This document shows, piece after piece, positions 61,258 through 64,000 of a stretch of 64,000 bases of DNA. This DNA comes from CAYWFP01 sp964457365 (lineage in GTDB: Bacteria; Planctomycetota; SZUA-567). Every line of letters starts with the position of its first letter. Position 1 is the stretch's first letter. The position numbers and the translations under genes are program-made. Under the pieces are notes generated by a model. That model was not told where the DNA came from and did no database searches. It saw only the letters and a list, made by a program, of their open reading frames with translations. The stretch is from contig CAYWFP010000007.1 in the NCBI GenBank assembly GCA_964457365.1, positions 1-64,000 of the forward strand. The letters are read 5' to 3'.

Positions 61258-62274
61258 ATGACTTCACGCGAACGCATCCGCGCCCTGATCGCTTTGGAAG
61301 AAACCGACCGCTGCGGCTTCTGGCTGGGCAACCCGCATTCGGAGACCTGGCCGGGATATCTCGAGTATTTCGGCGCGTCCTCGAGCGAGGCGCTGCGGCG
61401 GCAGCTCGGCGACGACTTCCGCTGGATCTGTCCGCAGTGGTACGCCGGCACCTATCGCCACCCCGAGGGGCGGGCGCTGTTCGACCTGGGCGTCAAGAAG
61501 ACCCGCCACGGCCAGGCCGGCCCCCTCGCCGACTGCGAAGACCCGGCCGAGGTGGACGCCTACGAATTCCCCGATGCCGATTACCTGCACTTCGACGCCT
61601 GCCTGGCGGCTCTGCACGAGGCCGGCGAAGTCTACCGCGCCAGCGGCATGTGGACCTGCTTCTACCACAATATCATGGACCTCTTCGGCATGGAGAACTA
61701 CCTCGTCAAGATGTACGAAGCCCCCGCGGTCGTCCATGCCGCCACCGACAAGGTCTGCCGGTTCTACCACGAGGCCAACGAGCGCTTTCTCGAAGCCGGC
61801 GGCGATGCGGTCGACGCGCTCTTCATCGGCAACGACCTCGGGACGCAACTCGACTTGATCTGCGGCCCGGCGCAGTTCGACGAGTTCTTCCTTCCGTGGT
61901 TCCGCAAGTTCACCGAGCAGGGCCACCGGCACGGCAAGCAGGTGATCCTCCACTCCTGCGGCGCGATCCACAAGGTGATCGACCGTCTTATCGACGCCGG
62001 TGTCGATTGCCTGCACCCCCTGCAGGCCAAGGCGAGCCATATGGACGCGCAGACCCTGGCGCGCGACTTCAAGGGGCGCATCGCCTTCATGGGCGGCATC
62101 GACACGCAGGATTTGCTGGTCAACGCCACCCCCGCGGAGGTGGCCGCGGAGGTGCGGCGGGTCAAGGAATTGCTGGGGCCGCACCTGATCGTCAGTCCGA
62201 GCCACGAGGCATTGCTGCCGAACGTGCCGCCGCAAAACGTCGAAGCCATGGCCGCGGTGGCGCTGGAGTCGTAG
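61258..62274 (+). CDS. Uroporphyrinogen decarboxylase-family protein (second paralogue)
   Basis: This 338-residue protein starts MTSRERIRALIALEETDRCG with the usual URO-D-family N-terminus but no HemE porphyrin motif. The zinc-site-like HGKQVILHSCGAIHKVIDRL, DCLHPLQAKASHMDAQTLAR, IAFMGGIDTQDLLVNATPAE and VSPSHEALLPNVPPQNVEAM are present. These features fit the methyltransferase branch seen in large numbers in lentisphaerae and related bacteria. It overlaps neither neighbour and shares the corC-like operon direction. Confidence 0.78.
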   Translation: MTSRERIRALIALEETDRCGFWLGNPHSETWPGYLEYFGASSSEALRRQLGDDFRWICPQWYAGTYRHPEGRALFDLGVKKTRHGQAGPLADCEDPAEVDAYEFPDADYLHFDACLAALHEAGEVYRASGMWTCFYHNIMDLFGMENYLVKMYEAPAVVHAATDKVCRFYHEANERFLEAGGDAVDALFIGNDLGTQLDLICGPAQFDEFFLPWFRKFTEQGHRHGKQVILHSCGAIHKVIDRLIDAGVDCLHPLQAKASHMDAQTLARDFKGRIAFMGGIDTQDLLVNATPAEVAAEVRRVKELLGPHLIVSPSHEALLPNVPPQNVEAMAAVALES

Positions 62275-62277
62275 CGA

Positions 62278-64000
62278 ATGAGCGCGGAACCGATCCTGAT
62301 GCCGCTGAGACCCGACCTGGAGATCTACCCCGGTCCACCCGAGGCCGACGGCCGGCCGACGTACAACATCCACGATCCGCAGACCGGGCAGTACCACAAG
62401 GTCGGCTGGGCCGAGGAGGCGGTGCTGCGCATGCTGCGCGTGCCGCAGGCGCTCTCGACGGTGGCGCGGAACGTCCGTCGGTGGGTGGCGCTCGAGGCGA
62501 CCGACGAGGAGGTGCTGCAACTCTACCGTTCCGCGCAGCAGAAAGGGCTCGTCGTCGGCGCTTCGGTCAAGCCGGTGGCGCAGCTGATGGAGGAGGTGCG
62601 GCGCCGGCGGATGCATCCGCTGCGGAAGCTCTTCATGAGCTACCTCTATTTCCGCCTGCCGCTCCTGCGCCCCGACCGCTTTCTCGCGCGCTACCTGCCC
62701 TGGGTGCGATTGCTGGGGGGCACGCCGATCCTCGTGCTCTACGCGCTCGTGGTTGGCGCGGGTCTGGTGATGCTCTCGCAGAAATGGGCGCACTTCCGCC
62801 AGGATTTCTTTTACTCGCTGACTTGGGGCAACCTGGTCTACTACGGCCTGGCCATCGCCTTCATCAAGGCGGGGCACGAGTTCGCCCACGCCTTCACCGC
62901 CAAGCGTTTCGGCGTGCGCGTGCCGACGATGGGCGTGGCGTTCATGGTCATGGCGCCGGTGCCGTACTGCGACGTGACCGATTCGTGGAAGCTCAAGAGC
63001 CGTCGCCAGCGCCTCTGGATCGGTCTGGCGGGCATCGTCGCCGAGACCGCCGTCGCCGGGTTGTCGCTTTTCCTGTGGGGCATCGCGCCCGAGGGGGTAT
63101 GGAAGTTCCTCTTCTTCATCCTCTCCTGCACCACGCTTCTCTCGACGATTCTGGTCAACATCAACCCGGCGATGCGTTTCGACGGCTACTACATCCTCTC
63201 CGACCTCTGGGGCATCGACAACCTGCAGCCGCGCGCCTTCGCCGTGACCAAATGGGCGTACCGGCGCTACCTGCTGGGAATGGCGATGCCGTGTCCGGAG
63301 AGCTCGCTTTCGCGGCGCCGTCTGATCGGCATGATCGTCTATTCGGTCTATTCATGGACCTACCGCGTGGGGCTTTTTATCGGCATTGCCCTTCTGATCT
63401 ACCACCGCTTCACCAAGTTGATCGGGGCGCTCCTCTTCGTCACGGAGATCGGCATGTTTCTGGTCCGACCGGTAGTGAACGAGTTCGTCCAGCTCAACAA
63501 CGAGCGGCGCTTCCTGAAATTAAACCCGCGGCTGGTCGCGACGCTGGCGATTCTGCTGGCGGCGTTCCTCTGGTTCGCATTGCCCCTCGAGCGGCGGATC
63601 ACGCTGCCGGCTGTGATCCAGCCGGTCGAGAGCCAGTTCCTGTACGCGCCGGAAGCCGGCCGGGTGGAGAAGCTGCGCATCGAACGTGGAGCCGGCGTCG
63701 AGGCCGGCGCGCCGCTGCTGGAAATCCGGTCGGCGACGCGGCAAGCCGAGATCGACCTTGCACGATTGGATCTGGCGCGGTTGCGGCACGCGCTGCGTTG
63801 TTGCCAACTGGGACGCGGCGAGCGCGAGGACCTGCTGCGCACCCAGCGGCAGATCGATACTGCGCGCGCGCGGCTGGAGGGTCTGCTCCAGCGACGGGCG
63901 CGCAACCGGCTCCATGCCGAGATCGACGGTCGGGTCATCGACTGGGACGAAACGGTGCGCGAGGGGCAGTACATCATGCCGCGGACGGTCTTCGGCGTCA
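62278..64000 (+). CDS. PqqD-M50 peptidase-efflux adaptor fusion (runs off window)
   Basis: From the ATG at 62278 at least 574 codons run to the window edge. Residues 1-100 resemble a PqqD-like peptide-binding module (YNIHDPQTGQYHKVGWAEEA). Membrane segments follow, with the metalloprotease motif FIKAGHEFAHAFTAKRFG (HExxH, about residue 201) and a second-ligand loop NINPAMRFDGYYILSDLWG (about residue 296), as in site-2-type M50 peptidases. After residue 420 a membrane helix leads into a HlyD/biotinyl-lipoyl adaptor with a coiled coil (ATRQAEIDLARLDLARLRHA) and GRVIDWDETVREGQYIMP. Proteins of this layout accompany RND/ABC exporters or peptide-secretion systems. Confidence 0.8.
   Translation, partial: MSAEPILMPLRPDLEIYPGPPEADGRPTYNIHDPQTGQYHKVGWAEEAVLRMLRVPQALSTVARNVRRWVALEATDEEVLQLYRSAQQKGLVVGASVKPVAQLMEEVRRRRMHPLRKLFMSYLYFRLPLLRPDRFLARYLPWVRLLGGTPILVLYALVVGAGLVMLSQKWAHFRQDFFYSLTWGNLVYYGLAIAFIKAGHEFAHAFTAKRFGVRVPTMGVAFMVMAPVPYCDVTDSWKLKSRRQRLWIGLAGIVAETAVAGLSLFLWGIAPEGVWKFLFFILSCTTLLSTILVNINPAMRFDGYYILSDLWGIDNLQPRAFAVTKWAYRRYLLGMAMPCPESSLSRRRLIGMIVYSVYSWTYRVGLFIGIALLIYHRFTKLIGALLFVTEIGMFLVRPVVNEFVQLNNERRFLKLNPRLVATLAILLAAFLWFALPLERRITLPAVIQPVESQFLYAPEAGRVEKLRIERGAGVEAGAPLLEIRSATRQAEIDLARLDLARLRHALRCCQLGRGEREDLLRTQRQIDTARARLEGLLQRRARNRLHAEIDGRVIDWDETVREGQYIMPRTVFGV

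Overview
The window is GC-rich, gene-dense bacterial chromosome from a draft assembly; two 10-N scaffold gaps are present (32275-32284 and 37803-37812). No rRNA, tRNA, CRISPR array or plasmid/phage replication gene was seen. Gene content (LL-diaminopimelate aminotransferase route to lysine, archaeal/eukaryal-type prolyl-tRNA synthetase, a DUF5060-type glycoside hydrolase, a general-secretion-type pseudopilin, Zn-ribbon/Yip1 membrane proteins, uroporphyrinogen-decarboxylase-like methyltransferases, an FeS-bearing electron-transfer flavoprotein) fits an uncultured anaerobe of the PVC neighbourhood (Lentisphaerota, Sumerlaeota or Hydrogenedentota-like). The phylum assignment is inference only.

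Layout. 1-1291 (minus): end of a NuoE/NuoF-type NADH-oxidising module and a receiver-only response regulator. 1.3-3.2 kb: decayed region with a 53-bp palindromic mobile element and a broken amino-acid ABC permease. 11.7-3.5 kb (minus): a long operon thrC-dapB-dapL-folK-HD-panC-panD-lgt-heptosyltransferase-Zn ribbon, with a good promoter and a terminator-like hairpin ahead of thrC. 14.3-11.8 kb (minus): lexA-recA-unknown-radical SAM remnant, with two near-identical 16-bp operators at the lexA promoter. 14.9-18.9 kb (plus): DUF2294 protein, a shikimate kinase/chorismate synthase fusion behind a structured leader, an OFA-type transporter and purE. 19.0-22.2 kb: FHA-GGDEF protein, hydrolase remnant and fetAB. 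30.1-22.6 kb (minus): aspS followed by five secreted or envelope genes, one of which has an in-frame UGA with a SECIS-like hairpin and is a probable selenoprotein.

38.1-30.3 kb (minus): proS (interrupted by a scaffold gap), an ARPP-1-like protein, small membrane proteins, bioF, a methyltransferase, a Yip1 protein, a DUF2752 protein and gph. 38.2-43.3 kb (plus): a large Zn-ribbon membrane protein, a YjbQ protein, a marC gene destroyed by the second copy of the palindromic element, an MFS transporter and a small protein. 43.7-48.5 kb: rpmF-plsX-fabD-fabG-acpP-fabF, the fatty-acid synthesis operon. 48.6-55.8 kb: etfB, FeS-etfA, methyltransferase-like, purA, URO-D-like, uppS, cdsA, lipoprotein. 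56.0-64 kb: phoH, pgpH, ybeY, corC-like, URO-D-like, and a membrane peptidase M50/efflux-adaptor protein cut by the window edge.

The points most worth a second look are the candidate selenoprotein (26993-28324), the identical 53-bp palindromic elements flanked by 3-bp TNA duplications in CTNAG sites, the paired LexA operator, the AroK-AroC fusion with its leader, and several genes that have lost internal segments.
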